NCBI GenBank assembly: GCA_023251255.1 | Contig: JAHEZD010000046.1 | Span: forward strand, 1-44,223 | DNA length: 44,223 nucleotides | Origin: Chitinophagaceae bacterium | Lineage (GTDB): Bacteria > Bacteroidota > Bacteroidia > Chitinophagales > Chitinophagaceae | Reading direction: 5' to 3' | Shown: in pieces, positions 27,401 through 34,380 of the stretch | Numbering within the stretch: position 1 is the first letter of the stretch | Layout of the letters: each line of letters begins with the position of its first letter | Made by a program: the position numbers and the translations under genes | Notes under the pieces: generated by a model | Seen by the model: the letters and a program-made list of their open reading frames with translations, nothing else | Databases searched by the model: none | Told to the model about the DNA's origin: nothing

Positions 27401-29100
27401 TGCTCACCGACGAGCAGAAATCTGACCTTTACCGGGCAGGTTTCGAGGATGCCAATGCAAGCTTTGAAGGGCAGCTCTATACCAATTACATCAACCGGGT
27501 GGCCAGGCCCGCCTGCTTCCAGGGAGGTGATAGCAAAGTACAGTTCGTAGGTGCGGCAGCAGGCACAAGGAACAGCCCCGTAGTCAAAACGGTCATGGGG
27601 GCGGGCAAGGTACTCAAGGTAATGTCGGGCGACCATGTAACGGCAGCGGTACGTGCCATGTTCAGCACGGGTGCCAATAGCCAGGACCCCAATACCCTCA
27701 CGCCCATACAGGACCTGATACTGGCCATGTTCAGTCAGGGCATCGTCAGCACGGGTGCAGAGCATGGTGGCTTCACAACAGGCAATGGATCACTGCTGTC
27801 AACGGGCGTTGCGGACTTCCTGTCCACACAGCCCAATTACAGCAGCAGCAAGGCCTACCTGAACTGGATACTGCTGGACGAGGAACAGTTCAAGCTCGTA
27901 AGCAGCGGTTCAGGCTTCGAGTCCGTTGCCGAACAGGTGGCCATGGCACCGGAGGACTGCAACTCCACCGTGCTCATGCAGGCCAATGAAGGCCAGGGCA
28001 TTGACATAGAGAAGAACGGATACCTGTATATTTACGTGAGCAATACCAGCACCGACCATCCCGTGTATTTTGACGACCTGAACATATCGCATATAAGGGG
28101 GCCTTTACAGGAGGAGACGCATTATTATCCGTTCGGTCTGACGATGGCAGGGATATCCTCCAAGGCCGCAGGAGGAATGGAAAACAAAAAGAAATACCAG
28201 CAGTATGAATACAACAGCGATTTTGATATTAACCTCTATGAAAGCTTTTACCGTTCGCATGACCCTCAATTAGGAAGATGGTGGCAGATGGATCCAAAAC
28301 CTAAAAAATTTGAAAGCCCCTATACTACGATGGGAAATAATCCTATTTCTAATATTGATTTATTGGGAGATATATTCAGGGGTGTCAATAAAACTTCTGC
28401 CGATCGTACATTAAAGCTTTTGCAGCAGACGTTTAGTTGTATAGAGGGAGCCGATGCTTTGACGCAACTGTTTTCAATCAGTGATGATGGTGTAACATTT
28501 AATCGCATCAGTAGTGACGCATTTAAAAAAGCAATTGAAGGTTTGGACGAAGATGCACAAGCACTTGCTCAAGGCTATTATGATTTAATAACCTCTACCG
28601 AATTGAACTTTAGTGCTGTTATTAATTCTGATAATGGTGAAAAATTAGATTTTTCTCAAGCCAAAGAAATGAGTGACGATCAAAAGAAATCTCAGGCTGC
28701 ATGGTTCGCTCAATTTGATGGTGGTGCAACGCATCCTCGAGATTGGCGCAATGATGGAATTGTGGTAGCTATTGACCTTGCGTCAAAAGTAGTTTTGAAA
28801 GACGTAGAGGATTTAAATGGTAAAAGTGTAAATTATAAAATAACTCCAGAAGCAATCATGGCGCATGAGGCATTAGGGCATGGCCTTTCCTCACAATACA
28901 ACGCAACAATGTCACAGAAAGAAAGGCAAAAACTAAGTCAACAAAATGCTATTCAAGCAGAGAATTTATTTTATAGAGCAACAGGTACTCCTTTTTATCG
29001 TAACGGCGCAAATCACAATAAGAAGATTGTTGGTCAGGAAGTGCCAATGGATAAAAAAACAGCTACTGCGATACCCGCATATTTAAAACCAGCATTATGA
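24472..29100 (+). CDS. RHS polymorphic toxin-like protein with C-terminal HEALGH metallopeptidase-like domain
   Basis: 1542 residues. Signal peptide at 1-25 (LLAILQGYMPFLNGQ). DUF6443 follows: WQYLDGLGRPLQMVNRQATP and VTYDDYGRETFKYLP. YD/RHS repeats fill the middle (YDAAGNKLEKRTRE, YDANGNILKMW). The RHS core is at about 950-1300: YDYFIKDHLGNVRVVLTDEQ, THYYPFGLTMAGISSKAAGG, and SHDPQLGRWWQMDPKPKKFE then NPISNIDLLGD. The variable tip (about 1302-1542) contains HEALGH at 1465-1470, an HExxGH zinc motif, followed by QAENLFYRATGTPFYRNG, where E1497 could be the third ligand. The tip is much more AT-rich than the body. The stop overlaps the next gene by 4 bp. Toxic activity is inferred, not shown. 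Confidence 0.88.
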   Translation: MSRKIFRTCCLLAILQGYMPFLNGQVTNKPIDGSQPPSLNVVGGRPSGAYPSNMLVNYIKTREAVAPINSLATFNLQDYLQVKEQWQYLDGLGRPLQMVNRQATPGNSPKDLVAPVTYDDYGRETFKYLPYAQLMGTNQDNGHFKNDPFSDLVTYYTDGGYNQNGGTAGEQAFFGKTEYEGSSLNRVAKVFAPGNSWVGTQNQMAPKAVRMEYHLNATEDAVRIWQVSNDPLTYDNEDIATNIPVSTSTYGPAQLFKNITIDEQGRSVIEYKDKAGQVILKKVQLDDDISNQPAHAGWLCTYYVYDNFGQVRFIIPPKAVEQLDISYSWDLTANPDIINELCFRYEYDARNRMLAKKLPGAGWVYLVTDPRDRLSFSQDANMRVNNQWMTVLYDAFNRPIGTGITTFAGTRTELQYEVDKWFNPNSTGGGTVSFGIPNSTATYDIQVQNNPIPSTSSFVGLTLTYFDSYAATAKTYSTINNNKLDDGGNSFAEALPAIAYNQIRGLVTVTKTRVLENPSNLAAGDWLEAVSFYDEKGRPIQQQAVNYKNGTDIITSRYDFSGKLLTTYMVHSNPEASSASISQKTNLLYDHAGRLLQVTKTLNDDPATTRLIVRNQYDAMGQLLVKQLGQKKDAGGTLQTAPMETLNYGYNIRGWLKYINRDYNAGNTESPNYNRWFGMELSYDHGFEHNQFNGNIAGITWRSKGDGERRAYGFGYDNVNRLNFGDFNQRAGSNWDKSANIDFSMHMGEVQNIGGVDKIVHAYDANGNILKMWQMGLKLTASSVIDNLSYNYADNSNKLLNVLDAANDPTTKLGDFRTSQQYLNAIGAPKDAGARDYRYDLNGNLLVDLNKDIVNDNGDGGILYNHLNLPYSINSKEKGTVTYIYDAAGNKLEKRTRESTSTSPGDYTITYTSYLAGFVYEHKDITQGYSASINTPRLQYLPHEEGKIRPLFNSSNAITGFAYDYFIKDHLGNVRVVLTDEQKSDLYRAGFEDANASFEGQLYTNYINRVARPACFQGGDSKVQFVGAAAGTRNSPVVKTVMGAGKVLKVMSGDHVTAAVRAMFSTGANSQDPNTLTPIQDLILAMFSQGIVSTGAEHGGFTTGNGSLLSTGVADFLSTQPNYSSSKAYLNWILLDEEQFKLVSSGSGFESVAEQVAMAPEDCNSTVLMQANEGQGIDIEKNGYLYIYVSNTSTDHPVYFDDLNISHIRGPLQEETHYYPFGLTMAGISSKAAGGMENKKKYQQYEYNSDFDINLYESFYRSHDPQLGRWWQMDPKPKKFESPYTTMGNNPISNIDLLGDIFRGVNKTSADRTLKLLQQTFSCIEGADALTQLFSISDDGVTFNRISSDAFKKAIEGLDEDAQALAQGYYDLITSTELNFSAVINSDNGEKLDFSQAKEMSDDQKKSQAAWFAQFDGGATHPRDWRNDGIVVAIDLASKVVLKDVEDLNGKSVNYKITPEAIMAHEALGHGLSSQYNATMSQKERQKLSQQNAIQAENLFYRATGTPFYRNGANHNKKIVGQEVPMDKKTATAIPAYLKPAL

Positions 29101-29648
29101 TAAAAAAGACTATTCTCTATATATTTTCATTGTTAATTACGTCAGTGGTCTATGGTCAAATTAGCAGTGAGCAGAAGGTTTTGTCATATGGAGCTTTAGA
29201 TAGCTGCTTGTGGCAACTTGGTGACAAAATTGCCAAAGAAGTAAAAAATAAACATATTTCCTATTTTATGCATTTATATGAAGAAGTGGGCGAGGGGACC
29301 AGCTATTCTTTTATTTATTGGAAAGAAAAAGGGATAGCGCATAATACCATGTTGATAAGAACTTGGATTGATGGAAAAAGGGAAACAAAAAGATCAGATA
29401 GTCTTTTATTGAATGCTTTTAGTATTGATTCATTGTATGAAATAACTGGTCAAGTGAGCAGAGCGAAAGAGGATACTACCGTCTTTCTCCCTCATGAATC
29501 GTTTTATTCCGTTGAGTTGTTACATAATAAAAAGTACAGGAGGGTTACATTCAGCGATTCACAGTTAATACAGTTTGATAATAAATACATAGAGTATCTA
29601 AATAGGCTAATTCTATTTTTGCAACGAAAAGCAAACGAAATGCATTGA
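29097..29648 (+). CDS. Small secreted protein, candidate immunity protein to the RHS tip
   Basis: 183 residues with a clear signal peptide (MIKKTILYIFSLLITSVVYG then Q). The mature part is hydrophilic (SEQKVLSYGALDSCLWQLGD, then FIYWKEKGIAHNTMLIRTWI). I do not recognise a family. It overlaps the RHS stop by 4 bp and shares the low G+C of the RHS tip rather than that of the RHS body, so it probably moved with the tip. Immunity genes usually sit exactly here. The signal peptide suggests protection in the periplasm or at the surface. Alternative: an unrelated small exported protein. Confidence 0.7.
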   Translation: MIKKTILYIFSLLITSVVYGQISSEQKVLSYGALDSCLWQLGDKIAKEVKNKHISYFMHLYEEVGEGTSYSFIYWKEKGIAHNTMLIRTWIDGKRETKRSDSLLLNAFSIDSLYEITGQVSRAKEDTTVFLPHESFYSVELLHNKKYRRVTFSDSQLIQFDNKYIEYLNRLILFLQRKANEMH

Positions 29649-29946
29649 ATATAACTATGGACAATTCATTCAAAATCCTATAGTTTGCTGGTATTCCCAA
29701 CGCAATGCGCCACCAATAAACGTAGCCCTTATTGTGTCTTTTTGACCAACAGGATTAGCTGGTCATAAAGTTTAAAAGCGCATGCTTAACGATGAGTGGC
29801 ATAAGCAGCAGGGTAGCAACAAATGCCCTGCAAACAAAATGAAATACAATGGTTGGGATTTTTGCCATAATGAATAAGAAGCTTATATTGCTGTGACTCC
29901 TATAGAGCTACTATACTGCCCGCATTCCTTGCAAAAAACACCCAAG

Positions 29947-29990
29947 ATTATACCGACACTATACTGACATTATACTGATGTTATACTGAC
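29947..29990. repeat. 11-bp tandem array, 4 units (NTTATACTGAC)
   Basis: Four consecutive 11-bp units: ATTATACCGAC, ACTATACTGAC, ATTATACTGAT, GTTATACTGAC. A related ACTATACTGCC occurs about 40 bp upstream. Confidence 0.8.
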
Positions 29991-30172
29991 CTTCACCCGT
30001 ACCTCACCGTGGTATCACCTATACCTCACCCTACTCTTATCCAAAGTTCACAATGCCTTCATCCATATATATCCCTACCTTATGTCTATATGCACCTAAG
30101 CTATCTATTGATTTTCAATAAAAACCGGTTTGCAACTGGCTAACTAAGCTACCTTATAGTTTGTGCCATTCC

Positions 30173-30355
30173 CACACTCGAACACGGTCGAACACGGTAG
30201 GACACACTCGAACACGGTCGAACACGGTCGAACACGGTCGAACACGGTCGAACACGGTCGAACACTGTCGAACACAGTCGAACACGGTAGGACACGGTCG
30301 AACATCGTCGAACACGGTAGGACACACTCGAACATCACTAGGACACGGTCGAACA
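30173..30355. repeat. 10-bp tandem array, about 18 units (AACACGGTCG)
   Basis: The unit AACACGGTCG or a 1-3 base variant repeats in strict 10-bp phase with a single 1-bp slip near 30341. The pair AACACGGTAG GACACACTCG recurs as a block at 30191 and 30311, suggesting block duplication. There are no spacers, so it is not a CRISPR. Confidence 0.9.
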
Positions 30356-30546
30356 GCCGCTATAGGATCACCGAACGGGCACTGAACGATCACCGGACCA
30401 CCGTCGAGCAAAATATTCCAAGGGAAGGCAAAAACAGGCCCCTTTTATAATTGGCGCGTCCCTTACAGGATAAATGTCAAGCAGCGGCTTTTGTACAAAT
30501 CATCATCCTAAAAGCTTTTCCAGTACATTCGGTTTTATTTTAGTGT

Positions 30547-30969
30547 ATGAAAATAGCAATCATCAACGGCCCCAACCTGAACCTGCTGGGCACCCGTGAG
30601 CCGGGTGTGTATGGCAGCCAGACATTTGACCAGTACCTGGGCCATCTGGAAAAGGCCTTCCCCCATCTTGATTTCCATTATTACCAGAGCAATGTGGAAG
30701 GCGAGCTCATCAATGAACTGCAGACCGTGGGCTTCGAATACAACGGCATTGTGCTGAACCCAGGCGGCTATACCCATACCTCCGTGGCCATCGGCGATGC
30801 CATTGCCGCCATTACTGCCCCCGTTATTGAAGTGCATATCAGCAACGTGCATGCAAGGGAGGACTTCAGGAAAATATCGCATGTAGCTGCCAAGTGCAAG
30901 GGAAGCATCATAGGGTTGGGCCTGAAGGGATATGAACTGGCGGTTAGGTGGTTGTTGGAGAATAAGTGA
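30547..30969 (+). CDS. aroQ: 3-dehydroquinate dehydratase, type II
   Basis: 140 residues, the usual length of the dodecameric type II enzyme. MKIAIINGPNLNLLGTREPG carries the active-site Arg region, with the catalytic Tyr in VYGSQTF. Substrate-binding NPGGYTHTSVAIGDAI and the catalytic His region VIEVHISNVHAREDFR follow. It converts 3-dehydroquinate to 3-dehydroshikimate in the shikimate pathway. It is a single-gene unit; the terminator at 31124-31160 is shared with the converging aldolase gene. Confidence 0.96.
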   Translation: MKIAIINGPNLNLLGTREPGVYGSQTFDQYLGHLEKAFPHLDFHYYQSNVEGELINELQTVGFEYNGIVLNPGGYTHTSVAIGDAIAAITAPVIEVHISNVHAREDFRKISHVAAKCKGSIIGLGLKGYELAVRWLLENK

Positions 30970-30970
30970 G

Positions 30971-31016
30971 GAAGGGGTGGAAGGTGTAGGGTGGAAGGGG
31001 TAGAAGGTGTAAGGTG
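30971..31016. repeat. 23-bp direct tandem duplication, G-rich
   Basis: 30971-30993 and 30994-31016 are 23-bp copies differing at two positions (GAAGGGGTGGAAGGTGT / GAAGGGGTAGAAGGTGT start). They lie just after aroQ. Confidence 0.8.
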
Positions 31017-31123
31017 AGTGGATAATCGTGAAAGGTGCGTGAGGAGTAGTGAATAGTAAGTGGGGGAGATGCAGGAGTGGGGAAGTAGTATTATAAAGTG
31101 GATAAGGTAAAAAATACAGCAAA

Positions 31124-31160
31124 AGAAAATGCCTGAACTTAAAAAGTTCAGGCATTTTCT
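31124..31160. terminator. Bidirectional terminator between aroQ and the KDPG aldolase gene
   Basis: A perfect 17-bp stem: AGAAAATGCCTGAACTT (31124-31140) and AAGTTCAGGCATTTTCT (31144-31160), loop AAA. The A/T outer stem provides a T run on both strands. Confidence 0.9.
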
Positions 31161-31181
31161 ATGAAACCAGTTGATTTGAAT

Positions 31182-31829
31182 TTATTTGGCCAGGAAACTG
31201 AAACAGTTCTTCGCAATTTCAGTGATACTGTTCCAATCACCACTGTCCAAAGCCTCTTTCTTGAACAGTTGGCTGCCCATGCCCACAGCGGTTACGCCGG
31301 CACCGAACCATGCAGCAAAGCTTTCCTTGGTAGGCTCCACACCGCCGGTTACCATCAACTTCTGCTTGGGGAACACGGCCTTTACACCCTTCACGAACTT
31401 GGGCCCTACCACATCTCCCGGGAATATCTTCACCACTTCGCAGCCAGCAGTAGCGGCATCATAAATTTCCTTCACGGTCATGCAACCTGGCATATAGGGC
31501 ACTTTGCTCTGGTAGCAAACATCAAATACTTCTGCTGTATAGCAGGGCGATACCACAAAACTGGCACCAGCCTCTATGAATGCCGTGGCATCGGCAGCTT
31601 TCAGTACCGTACCAACACCCAATGTGTAGCCGGGGTAACTGGGCAGGCTTGCAGCCAGTACCTTGAAGGTTTCCAGGGCATTGGCACCCCTATTGGTAAA
31701 CTCGAAAACACGGATACCGCCCTTGTAGCAGGCATCGAAAACGTTCTTGCAGGTTTCAAGGTCTGCATTGTAGAAAACGGGCACCACTGGGCTATCTACC
31801 AGTTGCTGTATGGTTTGTTCCTGTGACAT
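31182..31829 (-). CDS. eda: Bifunctional KDPG/KHG aldolase
   Basis: 215 residues from MSQEQTIQQLVDSPVVPVFY (the frame opens 45 bp earlier, but this start fits the family). Class I aldolase features: catalytic Glu region GGIRVFEFTNRG, LGVGTVLKAADATAFIEAGA, SPCYTAEVF and the Schiff-base Lys in EVVKIFPGDVVGP, then VTGGVEPT for the phosphate site. It cleaves 2-keto-3-deoxy-6-phosphogluconate to pyruvate and glyceraldehyde 3-phosphate. With the KDG kinase gene at 33007 it would complete hexuronate breakdown, although the two are on opposite strands with a lipoprotein gene between. Confidence 0.93.
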   Translation of the reverse strand: MSQEQTIQQLVDSPVVPVFYNADLETCKNVFDACYKGGIRVFEFTNRGANALETFKVLAASLPSYPGYTLGVGTVLKAADATAFIEAGASFVVSPCYTAEVFDVCYQSKVPYMPGCMTVKEIYDAATAGCEVVKIFPGDVVGPKFVKGVKAVFPKQKLMVTGGVEPTKESFAAWFGAGVTAVGMGSQLFKKEALDSGDWNSITEIAKNCFSFLAK

Positions 31830-31878
31830 GTTGCTTGCTTTTGCTTTTATTGGTTTAAGGCGATAAAAATACAAACTA

Positions 31879-32044
31879 AGAAGCTGTTTGAGTTATTTAT
31901 TTCGAGTGGATTATGGATGTTTTTTTGAGTGAAACGAGGCGAATTTTGCAGCCATAGTCCGACGCCTAAGGCGAAAAATTCAACGAAGTTTCAGCCAAAC
32001 AAAACGCCATAAGCAATATCAAATAAATAATTCAAACAGCTTCT
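31879..32044. repeat. MITE-like element, copy 3 (166 bp)
   Basis: The 24-bp termini (31879-31902 and 32021-32044, starting AGAAGCTGTTTGAGTTATTT) are inverted repeats with one mismatch. The interior TTGCAGCCATAGTC and ACGCCTAAGGCGAAAAAT match copy 2. No ORF. It lies between the aldolase and lipoprotein genes. Confidence 0.8.
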
Positions 32045-32106
32045 GAAGCAACATTAAAAGATAAGATGCATCATGTGGCCGATGTTTTTACGCAAACGTG
32101 TCCAGC

Positions 32107-32532
32107 TTATAACCGGCTCACTTTTATAATGGCCGTTTTGTTGGCATTGTTCTGTGGCAGGCTGGGATAGGGCGTTACATCCAACAGTCTGAACCTGAAG
32201 CCCGCAATGGTGGTATCGTTGGGAACGGAGGGATAATTGACGGGGGTGTTCAATTGCACCTTATGCGTTACCTGATTGATGGTCAGGCTCATTTTTGCGG
32301 CAGCATAGCCTTGCCAGATGCAAAGGGCATTGATTGGGCAGCGGCTATCATTGACCGAATCCAGGCAATAAACAATGGTGGTGTCCCCATTGTATTTTTT
32401 GGTGGTGCAACTGTTTGCGGCAACCGCTACACTGTCAACGGAATAATAGGGACTGTTCGGGTCGACTTCGTCCTTCGAGCAGCCAACTACTGCGGTCATC
32501 AACACTAAGAAAGCTGGAATCAGGTATTTCAT
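32107..32532 (-). CDS. Small lipoprotein with DSRCPxxxxCxWxG motif
   Basis: 141 residues. Lipoprotein signal MKYLIPAFLVLMTAVVGCSK, with the lipidated Cys at 18. The mature protein has paired Cys and the block DSRCPINALCIWQGYAAAKM, a motif I know from Bacteroidota lipoproteins of unknown function, then a beta-rich C-terminal half (FRFRLLDVTPYPSLP). Probably anchored in the membrane facing the periplasm or the surface. No operon partner: it is 277 bp from the aldolase gene and divergent from the KDG kinase gene. Confidence 0.8.
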   Translation of the reverse strand: MKYLIPAFLVLMTAVVGCSKDEVDPNSPYYSVDSVAVAANSCTTKKYNGDTTIVYCLDSVNDSRCPINALCIWQGYAAAKMSLTINQVTHKVQLNTPVNYPSVPNDTTIAGFRFRLLDVTPYPSLPQNNANKTAIIKVSRL

Positions 32533-33006
32533 GGTAAGTAAATTTACCTTATTGACAGGTGAACAGGAAGAAGCATTGCAAAGAGTAGTGACCCATTTTG
32601 AACTATTGTCAAAGCCTGCCTTCGTCGGCCGGCTTGTCGAAACCGAACTAGAACTACGATAGAAACCGTTTTTGACAAAGCCATGCTTAACGGCGGATAA
32701 ACTGCCAATGACAGATGGTTTTACCGGGAACCTGCCTGTCGGCAGGTAGATTCAATGCCGATAGCTATCGGCAGTTTGTTTGCGGAGCAAGCATTGGTTA
32801 CTCAGGTTGACAATTCAACTATTCAAAATGGGCCACTCCTTTGCAAAGGAAATATTGCCGCCTCCCCAGCATCCACCGTTTACGCAATCGTATCCGTAAT
32901 TTCCCAAAATAAACTACCGCAAATAATGGTTTCTCTATAATTTTGCCACCCTTGCCTGCTTGCTTATTTACTGTCAAATTTTTATTAATTCAAACAATTT
33001 CAAGAG
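32533..33006. other. Divergent intergenic region with palindromic repeats
   Basis: No gene is supported. It contains a GCTTGTCGAAACC-type repeat (about 32630), CCTGCCTGTCGGCAGG (about 32730) and the palindrome GCCGATAGCTATCGGC (about 32757). The kdgK promoter candidate lies near its right end. Confidence 0.55.
32938..32945 (+). promoter_or_regulatory. Candidate -7 element upstream of the KDG kinase gene
   Basis: TAATTTTG is a perfect match to the Bacteroidota -7 consensus TAnnTTTG, 61 bp before the kdgK start. No clear -33 TTTG at the expected spacing, so support is partial. Confidence 0.4.
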
Positions 33007-34032
33007 ATGTCAAAAAAAGTTGTAACGCTAGGCGAAATCATGTTACGCCTTTCAACCCCGGATTTCAAGCGGTTTGTTCAAGCCGATACCTTCGACATTA
33101 CCTATGGTGGCGGCGAGGCCAACGTGTCTGCTGCCCTTTGTAACTATGGCCTCAACGGCACGTTCGTTTCAAAGGTGCCCAACAATCCCATTGGGCAAAG
33201 TGCCATCAACCATTTGCGCCGCTATGGCGTGGATACGCAGTTTGTGGCCCGTGGCGGTGACCGCTTGGGTATCTATTTCCTGGAAACAGGTGCTTCCATG
33301 AGGGCTTCCCAAGTGGTATATGACAGGGCAGGTGCTTCCATTGCCGATGTGGATGCAAGTGAATTTGATTGGGACAAAATCTTTGATGGTGCAGCATGGT
33401 TCCATACCACCGGCATCACACCCGCATTGAGCGATAAGGCTGCTGCCCTTACTTTGGCTGCATTGAAAGCTGCCAAGGCAAAAGGCATCACAACAAGTAT
33501 CGATTTGAATTTCCGCAAGAAATTATGGACAAAAGAAAAGGCCCGTGAAGTAATGACAGGTCTTTGTGAATTTGTCGATGTATGCATTGGCAACGAGGAA
33601 GATGCTGATTTGTGCCTTGGTTTCAAAGCTGCTAACACAGATGTTACCAAGGGGGAGCTAAACTTGGATGGTTTCAAAGACGTATTTGGACAAATGAAAG
33701 CTAAGTTCGGCTTCAAGTTCATTGCTTCTTCCCTACGCGAAAGCCATAGCGCTTCCGATAATGGCTGGAGTGCATTGGTATACGATGGAACCGATTTCTA
33801 CCATACCAAGGAATACAATGTGCGCATTGTGGACAGGGTAGGTAGTGGTGACAGCTTTGCAAGTGGCCTGATCTATGGTCTGGTTACCGGCATGAGCATG
33901 GCCGACGCAGCGGAGTTTGGCGTAGCCGCTTCTGCTTTGAAACATACCATTCCGGGCGACCTTAACCATGCTACCTTGGCAGAAGTGAAGGACCTGGTAA
34001 AGGGTGATGGCAGCGGACGTGTACAGCGTTAA
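33007..34032 (+). CDS. kdgK: PfkB-family sugar kinase, probable 2-keto-3-deoxygluconate kinase
   Basis: 341 residues. Ribokinase-fold features: KKVVTLGEIMLRLSTPDFKR, the Gly-Gly substrate motif YGGGEANVSAALCNYGLNG, SIDLNFRKKLWT and the catalytic-base motif RVGSGDSFASGLIYGL. Length and N-terminal GEIMLRLSTP fit KDG kinases. It would phosphorylate 2-keto-3-deoxygluconate to KDPG, the substrate of the aldolase encoded at 31182. The YhcH-family gene follows in the same direction after 348 bp with a terminator between, so it is a separate unit. Confidence 0.88.
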   Translation: MSKKVVTLGEIMLRLSTPDFKRFVQADTFDITYGGGEANVSAALCNYGLNGTFVSKVPNNPIGQSAINHLRRYGVDTQFVARGGDRLGIYFLETGASMRASQVVYDRAGASIADVDASEFDWDKIFDGAAWFHTTGITPALSDKAAALTLAALKAAKAKGITTSIDLNFRKKLWTKEKAREVMTGLCEFVDVCIGNEEDADLCLGFKAANTDVTKGELNLDGFKDVFGQMKAKFGFKFIASSLRESHSASDNGWSALVYDGTDFYHTKEYNVRIVDRVGSGDSFASGLIYGLVTGMSMADAAEFGVAASALKHTIPGDLNHATLAEVKDLVKGDGSGRVQR

Positions 34033-34093
34033 TTGGATAATGTGACGATTTGATAATTCGATAATGTGATCATATGCTAAAGTGCTAATAAAT

Positions 34094-34126
34094 AAAACCA
34101 TTCATTGTTACAATGAATGGTTTTTT
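34094..34126 (+). terminator. Intrinsic terminator after the KDG kinase gene
   Basis: AAAACCATTCATTGT (34094-34108) and ACAATGAATGGTTTT (34110-34124) are complementary, followed by TT. The inner few pairs must open to form a loop. Confidence 0.85.
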
Positions 34127-34187
34127 GCATACTGTAGCTAGGTATAACCTTATTTACTTTTCCTTTCTCCATAAAACCAATTAACTA

Positions 34188-34312
34188 ACTGATGTTACGC
34201 AAAATTTTAAATACTGATGTCAGGTTGAGCTTGTCGAAACCTGTTTCGAAACCAGATCGCCTTCGAGGGCCTCAGGCTGACATTATTCTCACAACCTTTG
34301 CGTAACATCAGT
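34188..34312. mobile_element. 125-bp non-coding element with perfect 16-bp terminal inverted repeats and flanking 13-bp direct repeats
   Basis: ACTGATGTTACGCAAA (34188-34203) is the exact reverse complement of 34297-34312. AACCAATTAACTA lies directly on both sides (34175-34187 and 34313-34325). The interior is an inverted TGTCAGGTTGAGCTTGTCGA / CCTCAGGCTGACA repeat. No ORF. The flanking repeat could be a target duplication or units of the tandem array in which the element sits. Confidence 0.75.
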
Positions 34313-34380
34313 AACCAATTAACTAATAAACCAATTAACCAGTTAACTAATAAACCAGTTAACTAATAAACCAATCAACC
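34313..34380. repeat. Degenerate tandem array (AACCAATTAACTAATA) abutting the YhcH start codon
   Basis: Four to five units of AACCA(A/G)TTAACTAATA or shortened forms, ending in AACC next to the ATG at 34381. A further unit lies left of the 125-bp element at 34175. Confidence 0.75.

Larger units (their letters stand above)
29649..30546. other. Gene-free region with two short tandem arrays
   Basis: In about 900 bp no gene is supported. Frames that stay open across the 10-bp array do so because the repeat has no stop, not because they code. The region holds the 11-bp array (29947-29990) and the 10-bp array (30173-30355). Confidence 0.6.

Noticed and set aside
25462-27765. Long minus-strand frames opposite the RHS gene
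   Set aside because: Antisense shadows of a high-GC coding region, with no recognisable motif.
24472-29100. T9SS sorting domain at the RHS C-terminus
   Set aside because: The C-terminus is the AT-rich tip ending IPAYLKPAL; no CHU_C or type A sorting motif is visible.
30173-30355. CRISPR array
   Set aside because: The units are contiguous 10-bp repeats without unique spacers, and no cas genes are near.
30144-30450. Several open frames across the 10-bp array
   Set aside because: The repeat lacks stops in most frames, giving low-complexity translations on both strands; no start context or family.
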